Positions 5,208 to 12,382 of a DNA stretch of 12,382 nt are shown here, piece after piece. Below the pieces are notes generated by a model. That model was given only the letters and a program-made list of their open reading frames with translations, made no database searches and was not told the DNA's origin. The stretch's first letter is position 1, and every line of letters starts with the position of its first letter. Source of the DNA: Corynebacterium sp. (lineage in GTDB: Bacteria; Actinomycetota; Actinomycetes; Mycobacteriales; Mycobacteriaceae); assembly GCF_030826625.1 (NCBI RefSeq), contig NZ_JAPJNQ010000063.1:1-12382 (forward strand), read 5' to 3'. The translations under genes and the position numbers were made by a program.

Positions 5208-6693
5208 GCACGCCGCGCATGAGCTTCAAGATCGGCTTGCGGCCAAAGAAAACCGCCAAGCCGCCGATCAGCGACATGATCGCCATCGTGGAGAAATAAG
5301 CGATTTCGTTTTCGCGGCTGTAGAACTGGGCCATCCAGCCAGCCAAGGTGGTGCCCATACCAATTGAGGTCCAAAACAATGCCATCATTTGGGCTTTGTG
5401 CGCACCTGGCGCGAGCTTGGTCGCTAGGGAAGTGCCAGTCGGCGAGATGCACAATTCGGCCATCGTGATGACGAACAGCACAGCGACCAGCCAGCCGACG
5501 TTGACGAGGTCTTGGTTGCTGGGAATCAGGAAGATGGAAAAGGCAATGCCGGCTCCCACCAAGCCGAGCGCGAATTTGGACACGATTGACGGCTGCTTAT
5601 CACCCATCTTCGTCCACATGACAGAAAATAGGGTGCCAAACAGGATGATAAACAGCGGGTTGATGGAATTGAACAGGCCTGGTTTGAGCTCCATGCCGAA
5701 GATATTCCAGTTCAGGCGCGTATCGGAGTAGATCGCCATCACGGTGAATTGCTGTTGGTATAGCGACCAGAAAATCACGCTGCCGAACCACAGTGGGACG
5801 AAAGACTTCACGCGAGAGTGCTCTGTTTCGTTGGTTTTGTCGCTGCGGAACAACACGATGAACAACACAATCGCGCAGATTGCGATTAGCCCGATCACCC
5901 AGGATTCGATGTTGTCTGGGTTGAGCAATCCGGTGAAGACCAACGCAATCACTACAGCGATGAACACCACCGTTGCCAATAGGGCTTGGCGCTTTTCTTT
6001 CGCTGATGCTGGGTTGGAGACATGGTGTACGTCGGCAGGCAAGTTCTTGCGGGTGAAAGAGTACTGGATCAGACCCAGTGCCATGCCGATGGCGGCGATG
6101 CCGAAACCAAGGTGGAAGCCGGAAAAATCCCAAGCAAAGTTGGTGGCCAACGGGCCCAGCAACGCGCCGAGATTGATGCCCATGTAGAAGATGGTGAAGC
6201 CAGCGTCGCGGCGGGTGTCCTTGAGAGAATACAGCGAGCCGACGAGCACCGACGCGTTAGTTTTCAGGCCACCGGAGCCAATGGCGATCAGTACCAGGCC
6301 GATAACCACACCACCTAAACCGGGAATCAGCGATAGCGCGATGTGTCCGGCCATAATGCCGATCGCGGAATAGTACATGGTGCGCTCAGGGCCGAGTACT
6401 TTGTCGCCGAGGTAGCCGCCGACAATCGCCATGAGGTAGACCATGCCGCCGTAGGCGCCGATCACACCGGTGGCAGCAGCTTTATCCAGACCCAGCCCGC
6501 CGTCTGCGACTGAGTAATACAAATAAAAGACCAGAATGATCTGCATTCCGTAGAAGGAAAAGCGTTCCCACATTTCCACGAAAAACAGGTTCGCTAGCAT
6601 ACGCGGGTGGCCAAAGAACGTGGCAGAACTGGCTGCCGGCGCAGTCTGTTCTGTTGCGGCGCCGGATTCTTTGCCCGGCTGCGAGAGAGACAT
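5203..6693 (-). CDS. dtpT: POT/PTR2-family di- and tripeptide:proton symporter
   Basis: Inner-membrane importer of small peptides driven by protons; 496 aa, the usual bacterial length. The hallmark ExxERFxxYG is present as E40-M-W-E43-R44-F-S-F-Y-G49. GGLKTN (141-146) carries the conserved Lys144, and FYMGINLGALLGP (169-181) is the second PTR2 signature. WSLYQQQ (309-315) and ELCISPTG (413-420) match the substrate-site helices 7 and 10. About 14 membrane segments are expected; the charged stretch near 215-236 and the polar one near 285-297 fit the central loops. The N-terminal 25 residues are Ala/Ser/Glu-rich and soluble. The start ATG has GAGG eight bases upstream. It is transcribed away from the siderophore operon and is chromosomal, not part of the island. 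The symbol is by family, not orthology. Confidence 0.95.
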   Translation of the reverse strand: MSLSQPGKESGAATEQTAPAASSATFFGHPRMLANLFFVEMWERFSFYGMQIILVFYLYYSVADGGLGLDKAAATGVIGAYGGMVYLMAIVGGYLGDKVLGPERTMYYSAIGIMAGHIALSLIPGLGGVVIGLVLIAIGSGGLKTNASVLVGSLYSLKDTRRDAGFTIFYMGINLGALLGPLATNFAWDFSGFHLGFGIAAIGMALGLIQYSFTRKNLPADVHHVSNPASAKEKRQALLATVVFIAVVIALVFTGLLNPDNIESWVIGLIAICAIVLFIVLFRSDKTNETEHSRVKSFVPLWFGSVIFWSLYQQQFTVMAIYSDTRLNWNIFGMELKPGLFNSINPLFIILFGTLFSVMWTKMGDKQPSIVSKFALGLVGAGIAFSIFLIPSNQDLVNVGWLVAVLFVITMAELCISPTGTSLATKLAPGAHKAQMMALFWTSIGMGTTLAGWMAQFYSRENEIAYFSTMAIMSLIGGLAVFFGRKPILKLMRGVR

Positions 6694-6734
6694 ATAAGTA
6701 CCTCGAACTTACTCACGAAAATGATTACTTGAAC

Positions 6735-6763
6735 AGAATAAAACTACGCGTTTGTTCTGTGAA
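6735..6763 (-). promoter_or_regulatory. Candidate promoter of the peptide transporter gene (TTCACA-17-TATTCT)
   Basis: On the minus strand TTCACA (6763-6758), a 17-base spacer and TATTCT (6740-6735) fit a corynebacterial housekeeping promoter, about 40 bases before the start codon. The -35 element lies inside the 13-bp palindrome described next. Confidence 0.45.
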
Positions 6764-6765
6764 CA
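6753..6765. promoter_or_regulatory. Palindrome TGTTC-TGT-GAACA, candidate operator
   Basis: Perfect 5-bp arms around a 3-base centre, covering the predicted -35 of the peptide transporter promoter. A further GAACA half-site is at 6731-6735, overlapping the -10. The position suggests repression, but the regulator cannot be named from this motif. Confidence 0.45.
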
Positions 6766-7005
6766 CCGGGATAAAACTCGCCTGCGCCTAAATATATTGA
6801 GTGTTTACTAAGCTAGCGGTATGAATAAAAATTCGCGGCTGACTCGACTCACAAACTAACTAGTCCCTGATCGCGGGTGATTGCGTGCGTTTCTTCACAA
6901 ACGGGGGTGGAGGCAAATTTCGGAAATCTCTGTGAAAATACTGTTGAGGTAATAGTTTTCTAATATATCTTCCGCAGGTCTGGGTGTGAAAAGAATAGGC
7001 AACCC

Positions 7006-7034
7006 TTGTGGAGTAAGCAATTACTCAATAAGGT
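7006..7034 (+). promoter_or_regulatory. Candidate promoter of the siderophore uptake operon (TTGTGG-17-TAAGGT)
   Basis: TTGTGG at 7006-7011, a 17-base spacer and TAAGGT at 7029-7034. It would start transcription near 7041, about 85 bases before the lipoprotein ATG. The -10 is part of the palindrome that resembles a DtxR site. Confidence 0.5.
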
Positions 7035-7047
7035 TAACCTTTGGTTG
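7029..7047. promoter_or_regulatory. DtxR-like iron operator over the -10 of the siderophore operon
   Basis: Bases 7029-7047 match about 13 of 19 positions of the DtxR consensus TWAGGTTAGSCTAACCTWA. The left half is nearly perfect (TAAGGTTA) and the right half weak. The core is also a 12-bp palindrome, AAGGTTAACCTT (7030-7041). DtxR with Fe2+ represses siderophore importers in corynebacteria, and its sites usually overlap the -10, as here. Confidence 0.55.
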
Positions 7048-7125
7048 TGTGACTTTGCTGTCAATACACAGAAAACTGCCAGACTTTGAGAATGTACACC
7101 ACCCTAGAGGAGAAGTGAACGAAGC

Positions 7126-8175
7126 ATGGCTTCCGTGAAAACCCGTTACTCTGTCATTGCTGGTCTAGCAGCAACAAGCCTTGTCCTTGCAGCTTGCTCG
7201 AACGAGGACACCGCTGACACCAGCGCAGATTCCACCACTGCTGCAGAATCAAGTGCAGCTGACTCTACCGCTGATGCTGCTTCCGGCGGCGACACCATCA
7301 GCATCGAAGACAACCACGGCACCCAGGAAGTACCAAAGGATGCTAAGGCAATTGCGGCCACCGACAACCGGTCGTTTGAAATCCTGGAAAAGTGGGGCGT
7401 TGAATTGGTTGCGGCTCCAAAAGCTTTGGTGCCATTCACTGTCGATGCTTACCGAGAAGATGACTCCGTAGCTGATATGGGCATGCACCGTGAGCCTGAT
7501 CTGGAGGCTTTGGTTGCGGCACAGCCAGACTTGATCATCAATGGACAACGCTTTCAGCAGCACTACGATGACATTAAAACGCTGAACCCGGACTCCGCCA
7601 TTCTGGAATTTGAGCCTCGTGACGACGAAGACTTTGCGGAGGAACTCCGCCGACATGCATTGGGCTTGGGAGAAGCGTTGGGTCATGAAGACGAGGCACA
7701 AGAGCTGGTCGACGACTTCGATGCTGCCATCGAGCGTGCGAAAGCAGCTTATGACGGTGAATCCACGGTGATGGCGGTCAACGTCTCCGGTGGCGAAATC
7801 GGCTACGTTGCACCATCGGTTGGCCGTACCTACGGTCCAATCTTCGATTTGCTGGACCTGAAACCAGCCCTCGAGGTAGATGATGCTTCATCCAACCACA
7901 AGGGCGACGACATTTCTGTAGAGGCGATCGCAGAATCCAACCCAGACTGGATGTTTGTTCTGGACCGCGAAGCTGCGCTTTCTGCACGTCTGGAAGCTGA
8001 CTACCAGGCAGCTCAGGACGTTATCGAAGGTGCTGCAGCGCTGCAAAACGTGGTTGCAGTGAAAGATGGTCAGGTAGTTTATGCACCGGTAGATACCTAC
8101 ACCAATGAATCCATCATCACCTACACGGAGATTCTCAACGACATCGCTGATGCTTTCGAGGCAGCGAAGAAATAA
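7126..8175 (+). CDS. Siderophore-binding lipoprotein of an iron ABC importer (FatB/CeuE/YclQ type)
   Basis: The extracytoplasmic receptor that captures ferric siderophore and delivers it to the permeases encoded downstream. The N-terminus is a lipoprotein signal: basic start, hydrophobic stretch and lipobox L21-A22-A23-C24, so the mature protein should be membrane-anchored through Cys24. Residues 25-55 are an acidic Ser/Thr/Ala/Asp linker. From about 65 a class III binding-protein fold follows: lobe 1 with AIAATDNRSFEILEKWG and EPDLEALVAAQPDLIING (123-140), a long helix near 170-208, and lobe 2 from about 214 (TVMAVNVSGGEIGYV) to the end. At 349 aa it has family length. The ATG has AGAGGAGAAG upstream. 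The partner permeases are of the catecholate-siderophore subtype, which suggests a catechol ligand, but specificity cannot be read directly. Confidence 0.93.
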   Translation: MASVKTRYSVIAGLAATSLVLAACSNEDTADTSADSTTAAESSAADSTADAASGGDTISIEDNHGTQEVPKDAKAIAATDNRSFEILEKWGVELVAAPKALVPFTVDAYREDDSVADMGMHREPDLEALVAAQPDLIINGQRFQQHYDDIKTLNPDSAILEFEPRDDEDFAEELRRHALGLGEALGHEDEAQELVDDFDAAIERAKAAYDGESTVMAVNVSGGEIGYVAPSVGRTYGPIFDLLDLKPALEVDDASSNHKGDDISVEAIAESNPDWMFVLDREAALSARLEADYQAAQDVIEGAAALQNVVAVKDGQVVYAPVDTYTNESIITYTEILNDIADAFEAAKK

Positions 8176-8219
8176 GATCCTAGCTCTGGCGTGTGCGCGG
8201 GGAATGAGACTCTGACTGC

Positions 8220-8323
8220 GCGTGTACTACACGCATGAGCTGCCGGCCGAGGCTACGATTTCGTAGCCTCGGCATTGCCATGATTATCGGCCGGAGAACT
8301 CTCCGGTGACTAGCCGTCATAAT
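8220..8323 (+). promoter_or_regulatory. Hairpin cluster between binding-protein and permease genes
   Basis: The 172-base spacer (8176-8347) contains GCGTGT/ACACGC (8220-8225, 8229-8234); a 13-bp perfect stem GCCGAGGCTACGA (8246-8258) paired with 8261-8273; and CCGGAG-AACT-CTCCGG (8291-8306), which could alternatively sit inside a longer stem pairing 8283-8291 with 8313-8323. No T-run follows any of them. Stable intra-operon stems after a binding-protein gene commonly cause partial termination or protect the upstream mRNA, giving an excess of receptor over permease; that role is inferred. Confidence 0.6.
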
Positions 8324-8347
8324 TAAAAGGGGATAGAGGCGCACGAT

Positions 8348-9367
8348 ATGACCACTGCGACAACGCCTGATGGCACACACTCTGCGGCGGGAAGACCACG
8401 TCGTAGTGCGCAAACGCGGTCGAAATTACTTGACTGGAAACTTCTCGTCGGCATCGTGGTTGTCGCCGGGTTGCTCGTGGCGTCACTGATGGTTGGTGAA
8501 TACAACATTTTCGACGCTGCCAATGGCTCGGAGATGTTCTTCATTACCCGCCTTCCTCGTACCATTGCATTGATCCTGGCCGGTGCCGCGATGGCTATGT
8601 CGGGGTTGGTCATGCAGCTGCTGACGCAAAACCGATTCGTAGAGCCGACGACGACCGGTACAACGGAGTGGGCTGGCTTAGGTTTGCTGTTCGTCATGTT
8701 TTTCGTGCCGACAGCCAGCGTGCTCGAGCGCATGATCGGCGCGGTATTTTTTGCCTTTGTGGGCACCATGGTGTTCTTTTTGTTCCTGCGCAAAGTTTCG
8801 TTGCGATCCTCGCTGGTGGTGCCGATTATCGGCATTATGCTCGGCGCGGTGGTCTCGTCAATCTCGACGTTTTTTGCCTTGCAATTCGATATGCTGCAAT
8901 CGCTGGGCATTTGGTTCATGGGCTCGTTCACTTCGGTGTACAAGGGACAGTACGAGGTGCTCTGGATCGTTGTTGCCATCGCCGTCGCGGTGTTCTTTTT
9001 CGCGGATCGTTTGACCGTCGCGGGCTTAGGTGAAGACATCGCGACGAACGTCGGAGTGAACTACGCCCGCATGGTTTTGATCGGCACTGCCTTGATAGCG
9101 GTTGCCACCGGTGTGGTTACTGTAGTCGTGGGCTCTCTGCCATTCTTGGGTCTGATCGTGCCGAACGTCGTCGCAATGTTTCGCGGTGACGACTTGCGCT
9201 CTAACTTACCCTGGGTGTGCTTGATTGGTATTGCGATCGTCGTGGTTTGTGATTTGATTGGCCGCACGATCATCAGCCCGTTCGAAATGCCGGTTTCCGT
9301 CATTCTGGGAATCGTTGGTGCGATTGTCTTTGTCACTTTGATTGTTAGGCAGGCTCGTCGTGGTTAA
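8348..9367 (+). CDS. Siderophore ABC importer permease, FecCD family (first permease)
   Basis: One half of the membrane channel that takes ferric siderophore from the lipoprotein. It has 339 aa with a basic cytoplasmic N-terminus and about nine or ten membrane segments. RLPRTIALILAGAAMAMSG (68-86) is the standard FecCD opening motif; LLTQNRFVEPTTTGTTEWAGLG (91-112) marks the FatD/CeuB/YclN subtype. The AGLGEDIATNVGVNY stretch (225-239) is the ATPase-coupling loop, and GLIVPNVV (268-275) and SPFEMPVSVILGIVGA (310-325) match the C-terminal family pattern. AAAGGGG and AGAGG precede the ATG. It is separated from the receptor gene by the hairpin spacer and overlaps the second permease gene, so the last three genes are tightly coupled. 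Confidence 0.93.
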   Translation: MTTATTPDGTHSAAGRPRRSAQTRSKLLDWKLLVGIVVVAGLLVASLMVGEYNIFDAANGSEMFFITRLPRTIALILAGAAMAMSGLVMQLLTQNRFVEPTTTGTTEWAGLGLLFVMFFVPTASVLERMIGAVFFAFVGTMVFFLFLRKVSLRSSLVVPIIGIMLGAVVSSISTFFALQFDMLQSLGIWFMGSFTSVYKGQYEVLWIVVAIAVAVFFFADRLTVAGLGEDIATNVGVNYARMVLIGTALIAVATGVVTVVVGSLPFLGLIVPNVVAMFRGDDLRSNLPWVCLIGIAIVVVCDLIGRTIISPFEMPVSVILGIVGAIVFVTLIVRQARRG

Positions 9368-10442
9368 CGCACAGAAAAAACAAGCAGCCGAAGCTTCCGA
9401 CTCCAGCACGCAGTCGGGCAAAAAACCGGCATTGATCCGGGAGCGCCGTGCATCTGCATTCCAGAGCACCGCTGCCGCCCGGAAATATTGGATCATTTTC
9501 GGTGTCTTAGCTGTTATTGCTGCCTGTTGTGCTTTCGGCCTACTGGCTTATGGCAATCCGATGCCTTTCGGAACCGAGCAATTCTGGCTGATTGCCGAGC
9601 GGAGACTGAATGCGGTGATCGCTATGGCCGTCGTCGCGATCTGCCAGGCTACCGCGACCGTGGCGTTCCATACAGTGACGAATAACCGCATCATTACCCC
9701 GTCAATCATGGGTTTCGAGTCACTCTATGTGTTGATTCACACCTCGACGGTGTTCTTTCTGGGTGCTGCTGGATTAACCAATGCGCGGACCTTGTCGACG
9801 TTTGTTTTTCAAGTCGTCGTCATGATCTTGCTCTCGCTCATCCTATATTCTTGGCTGTTGACGGGACGGCATGCGAATATGCATGCGATGTTGCTGGTAG
9901 GCATCATCATCGGTGGCGGGCTGGGGTCTATCTCCACCTTCATGCAGCGCTTGCTCACCCCTTCTGAATTTGATGTTCTGACTGCCCGCCTGTTCGGTTC
10001 GGTCAATAACGCGGACACCGATTATTATCCGGTAGCTATTCCACTTTGCCTTGGTGCGGCTGCTGTACTCTATGCTCTCTCTCGGCGTCTTAACGTTCTG
10101 AGCTTGGGCAAGGACGCAGCTATGAATCTGGGGCTAAACTACAAATTCTGGTCGATACTGACCTTGATCTTGGTTTCTGTCCTGATGGCGGTGTCCACTG
10201 CATTGGTCGGACCGATGACGTTCTTGGGCTTTCTGGTGGCAACCTTGGCATACCAGTTTGCGGATACGTTTGACCACCGCTTTATCTTCCCGATGGCCGC
10301 GTTGACTGGATTCTCGGTTCTAAGCGCTGCCTACTTCATTTTGAACCACGTTTTCTACGCTCAAGGTGTCGTATCGATCGTCATCGAGCTTGTCGGTGGC
10401 TCTGTCTTCCTATTTGTCATTTTGCGAAAGGGACGCTTGTGA
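9360..10442 (+). CDS. Siderophore ABC importer permease, FecCD family (second permease)
   Basis: The second channel subunit, pairing with the first permease. TVTNNRIITPSIMGFESLYVLIH is the pattern of the FatC/CeuC/YclO subtype, and LSLGKDAAMNLGLNYKFW is the coupling loop. LVGPMTFLGFLVATLAYQF and the C-terminal VSIVIELVGGSVFLFVILRK complete the family layout. About 40 soluble residues precede the first membrane segment (WIIFGVLAVIAACCAFGLLAYG). I chose GTG 9360 (360 aa, 8-base overlap with the preceding gene, AGGCAGG upstream); TTG 9342 is possible and would add six residues. Its stop overlaps the ATPase start by four bases (GTGA). Confidence 0.92.
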   Translation: MVNAQKKQAAEASDSSTQSGKKPALIRERRASAFQSTAAARKYWIIFGVLAVIAACCAFGLLAYGNPMPFGTEQFWLIAERRLNAVIAMAVVAICQATATVAFHTVTNNRIITPSIMGFESLYVLIHTSTVFFLGAAGLTNARTLSTFVFQVVVMILLSLILYSWLLTGRHANMHAMLLVGIIIGGGLGSISTFMQRLLTPSEFDVLTARLFGSVNNADTDYYPVAIPLCLGAAAVLYALSRRLNVLSLGKDAAMNLGLNYKFWSILTLILVSVLMAVSTALVGPMTFLGFLVATLAYQFADTFDHRFIFPMAALTGFSVLSAAYFILNHVFYAQGVVSIVIELVGGSVFLFVILRKGRL

Positions 10443-11194
10443 TTAATCTGCACAACCTGCACAAGGCCTACAGCAGTGAGGTCGAGATTGGCCCGGTCAA
10501 TCTAGAGATTCCCGCTCAAGGAATCACTGCGCTCGTTGGTCCCAACGGTGCTGGCAAATCAACTTTGCTCACGATGATCGGGAGATTGTTAGAACCTGAT
10601 GCGGGTGAGATTACGGTGGGTGGAGTCGATGTATTCAATACCAAATCGAAAGATTTGGCCCGGATTCTCTCGATTCTGCGGCAAGAAAACCACTTTATTA
10701 CCAAGTTGACTGTGCGCCAATTGGTTGGATTTGGGCGTTTTCCTTATTCCGGTGGACGATTGACCGCTGAGGATGAAGAGGTCATCTCCAAATACATCGA
10801 CTTTTTGAACCTCACGGCGTTGGAAAACCGCTACCTCGATCAGCTTTCCGGCGGTCAGCGTCAACGTGCTTATGTGGCGATGGTGCTTTGCCAAGAAACC
10901 GATTATGTCCTTCTCGACGAGCCACTGAACAATCTCGATATCGCACACTCGGTGGAGATGATGCGCCACCTTAAGCAGGTTGGCCCAGAGTTCGGCCGTA
11001 CGATCATTCTGGTTCTGCACGATATCAATTTTGCTGCGCGTTACGCAGACTATATATGTGCTGTAAAAGACGGCCAGATTTGTGAATTCGGTACTCCAGA
11101 CGAGGTTATGACGGACGACATTCTGACCGGGATATTCAACACGAAAATCTCCGTGATCGATGGTCCAGATGGCCTTATTGCCTGTTACCACTAG
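10439..11194 (+). CDS. Siderophore ABC importer ATP-binding protein (FatE/CeuD/YclP type)
   Basis: Cytoplasmic ATPase driving import through the two permeases; 251 aa, standard for the family. Walker A is GPNGAGKST (34-42), the Q-loop glutamine is Q82 (ILRQENHF), the ABC signature is LSGGQ (136-140), Walker B is VLLDE (157-161), the D-loop follows (NNLD, 164-167), and the switch histidine is H194 (VLHDINFA). GFGRFPYSGGRLTAED (97-112) is typical of siderophore importer ATPases. All catalytic residues are present. It starts at GTG within a four-base overlap and closes the importer operon. No T-tailed terminator follows, so transcription may continue into the next gene 105 bases away. Confidence 0.95.
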   Translation: MINLHNLHKAYSSEVEIGPVNLEIPAQGITALVGPNGAGKSTLLTMIGRLLEPDAGEITVGGVDVFNTKSKDLARILSILRQENHFITKLTVRQLVGFGRFPYSGGRLTAEDEEVISKYIDFLNLTALENRYLDQLSGGQRQRAYVAMVLCQETDYVLLDEPLNNLDIAHSVEMMRHLKQVGPEFGRTIILVLHDINFAARYADYICAVKDGQICEFGTPDEVMTDDILTGIFNTKISVIDGPDGLIACYH

Positions 11195-11299
11195 CAAGTA
11201 GTGAATTCTACGGTGGCAGAAATGAATGCCAGTGCGAAAGTGTTTGTCAGTGCAGAAGTAATTCCCGCCGGATGAAGAAAACGTTGATACGGGGGCGGA

Positions 11300-12283
11300 A
11301 TGGCAAACCACGAGAAAATGAGCACTAAACCGGCGGGTTGCTTGAATTTTCTGGACAAACATCAGGTTGGAATTTATTTAGTAGCAATTATCGGGGGATT
11401 GCTTGTCACGCCGAGAAACCTGGAATGGCTTTTAGCGCCAGTGCTCGGGCTGCTCATGCTGTCGACGTTTGCGGCGCTGCCACTGCAGAAAGTCCGGCCG
11501 GCGCCGCGCCTCACAGCGATTATTCTGGTGTTGAATTTTGTCCTAGTAGCAGCAGTTATAGCAGTCCTGACAATTCCGCTGAGAACACAACCCGTCCTGC
11601 TAGCCGGGGTAGTCATGGTGCTATTAGCACCGTGCATTGATTACGTGGTTCCATTTTCTGGGCTCGCCGGAGCCGCCCATGATCGTTTACTCGCGATCAC
11701 CCCGGTGTTGTTTATCGTGCAACTCGCAGTCCTGATGGTCGTCCTTCCGCTAATCATCGGGCACGACTTTGCCGCAACCGCTCTGTGGCCGATCATCCGC
11801 TCCGTAGTCTTTCTGTTAGTAGTTCCACTGTTTATTGCCTGGATAATGCAAAGAGCGACGCGATCAACACATAGTGCCTGTATAGCTCAGCTCGGGCGCA
11901 AAACTTTGCTGTCCTGCGAAATCGCCATGGTTCCGTTGATGGTGCTGACCTTGTTCGCCATTACCGCGACATACGGTGCAAATGTCTTGCACAATCTGAA
12001 CGAACTGGTCCCGGTTTTGGTGATTTACGCAATGTTCGCGGCGATTATGGTGCTAATCGGGGTAATGACCGCAAAAAGTTTTCGGTTGGGCGCAAAGGAT
12101 GGCATTGCGACGGTCTTTTCTGGAGTTACCCGAAATTCGTTGGTCATTATGCCGATTGCTCTAGCGCTGCCGGCTGGTTTCGAAACTGTTCCAATGGTGA
12201 TCGTTGCGCAAACATTAGTTGAACTATGCGTCATGCTTGCGTTGATCAACAGTGGACCCTACCTGCGGAAACTTTTACAATAA
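11300..12283 (+). CDS. BART-superfamily transporter (bile acid:Na+ symporter / Acr3-like)
   Basis: An integral membrane protein of 327 aa with about nine or ten hydrophobic segments, the SBF/Acr3 size. LLAPCIDYVVPFSGLAGAAHDRLLAITP (108-135) contains the APC motif (Cys111) found in arsenite-efflux and related carriers, and SGVTRNSLVIMPIALALP (274-291) with AQTLVELC (303-310) matches the C-terminal half of the fold. Actinobacterial members are often labelled arsenic resistance protein, but no arsR or arsC lies nearby and the substrate is unknown. It follows the siderophore operon on the same strand after 105 bases without a clear terminator or promoter, so read-through is possible. The ATG at 11300 has GGGGGCGG just upstream; ATG 11318 is an alternative start. 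Confidence 0.85.
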   Translation: MANHEKMSTKPAGCLNFLDKHQVGIYLVAIIGGLLVTPRNLEWLLAPVLGLLMLSTFAALPLQKVRPAPRLTAIILVLNFVLVAAVIAVLTIPLRTQPVLLAGVVMVLLAPCIDYVVPFSGLAGAAHDRLLAITPVLFIVQLAVLMVVLPLIIGHDFAATALWPIIRSVVFLLVVPLFIAWIMQRATRSTHSACIAQLGRKTLLSCEIAMVPLMVLTLFAITATYGANVLHNLNELVPVLVIYAMFAAIMVLIGVMTAKSFRLGAKDGIATVFSGVTRNSLVIMPIALALPAGFETVPMVIVAQTLVELCVMLALINSGPYLRKLLQ

Positions 12284-12292
12284 ACCGCGAAT

Positions 12293-12321
12293 TTGCATTG
12301 TGTTTACTTATCGCTTAAGCT
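12293..12321 (+). promoter_or_regulatory. Possible promoter for a gene beyond the right edge (TTGCAT-17-TAAGCT)
   Basis: TTGCAT at 12293-12298, 17 bases, TAAGCT at 12316-12321. The window then ends in AAGG-TTTTG-ATG (ATG at 12380-12382), a plausible ribosome site and start codon. Both are weak predictions from short motifs. Confidence 0.3.
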
Positions 12322-12382
12322 TATCCGAGTCGCCGCGAGGGGCTGACAGAGAAAATAACTTCACAAGATCAAGGTTTTGATG

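Noticed and set aside
6753..6765. TGTTCTGTGAACA considered as a LexA (SOS) box
   Set aside because: LexA boxes have GAAC and GTTC arms in the opposite order (GAAC...GTTC); the arms here are GTTC...GAAC.
8323..9039. 238-aa minus-strand open frame opposite the first permease gene
   Set aside because: Low-complexity Thr/Ser/Asn/Met translation typical of the antisense of a membrane-protein gene; the plus strand carries a clear FecCD permease.
11195..11299. Searched for a terminator or promoter between the siderophore ATPase and the SBF-like transporter
   Set aside because: Only short stems (for example TGGCA/TGCCA near 11213-11230) without a T-run and no convincing -35/-10 pair; not annotated.

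Overview
The window looks like the chromosome of a Corynebacterium-type actinobacterium. This rests on moderate-to-high GC, GTG/TTG starts mixed with ATG, TANNNT-type -10 elements, a DtxR-like iron operator, and a tmRNA 3' end (CCCGG T-stem strand, CAGCTCC acceptor strand, A) that matches actinobacterial ssrA as I remember it. The species cannot be named from sequence alone.

Positions 1-5023 are the right-hand part, probably nearly all, of a compact integrated element. It encodes a tyrosine integrase (28-1326), an unknown basic protein (1330-1761), an AlpA/excisionase-like helix-turn-helix protein (1956-2168), a free-standing DnaB-N-terminal-like protein (2168-2746) and a P-loop replication ATPase with a C-terminal winged-helix-like tail (2743-4041). 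The last three overlap as one operon. It is preceded by a promoter/operator and a hairpin-rich leader. Just after the ATPase gene is a striking origin-like array: twelve copies of YGTCCTAY in four triplets, two triplets on each strand facing a central gap (4064-4249). About 750 bases of apparently non-coding DNA follow, holding hairpins, a degenerate 36-bp-period repeat and an 11-bp-phased direct repeat. The element ends in a tmRNA 3' remnant (about 5006-5023), which I read as attR. The perfect rho-independent terminator at 5035-5062 would then be the original ssrA terminator, displaced by the insertion. The intact ssrA and attL should lie just left of the window. No capsid, terminase, conjugation or toxin genes are visible, so the element resembles a minimal phage satellite (PICI/PICMI-like) or a mobilisable replicating island.

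Positions 5024-12382 are ordinary chromosome. A POT-family di/tripeptide:proton symporter gene (5203-6693, minus strand) is divergent from a catecholate-type siderophore ABC importer operon: lipoprotein binding protein (7126-8175), two FecCD permeases (8348-9367 and 9360-10442) and an ATPase (10439-11194). A 432-bp region between them holds one promoter for each direction, each overlapped by a palindrome; the one on the iron side resembles a DtxR box. A 172-base hairpin-rich spacer separates the binding-protein gene from the permeases and may set transcript ratios. A BART-superfamily (SBF/Acr3-like) transporter gene (11300-12283) follows, and a possible promoter and start codon for another gene sit at the right edge.

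Working model: the integrase and HTH protein control integration and excision at ssrA. The HTH/DnaB-N/ATPase operon together with the iteron array would replicate the excised element using host replisome parts, and spread would depend on another element. The flanking genes serve peptide and iron uptake and are unrelated to the island.
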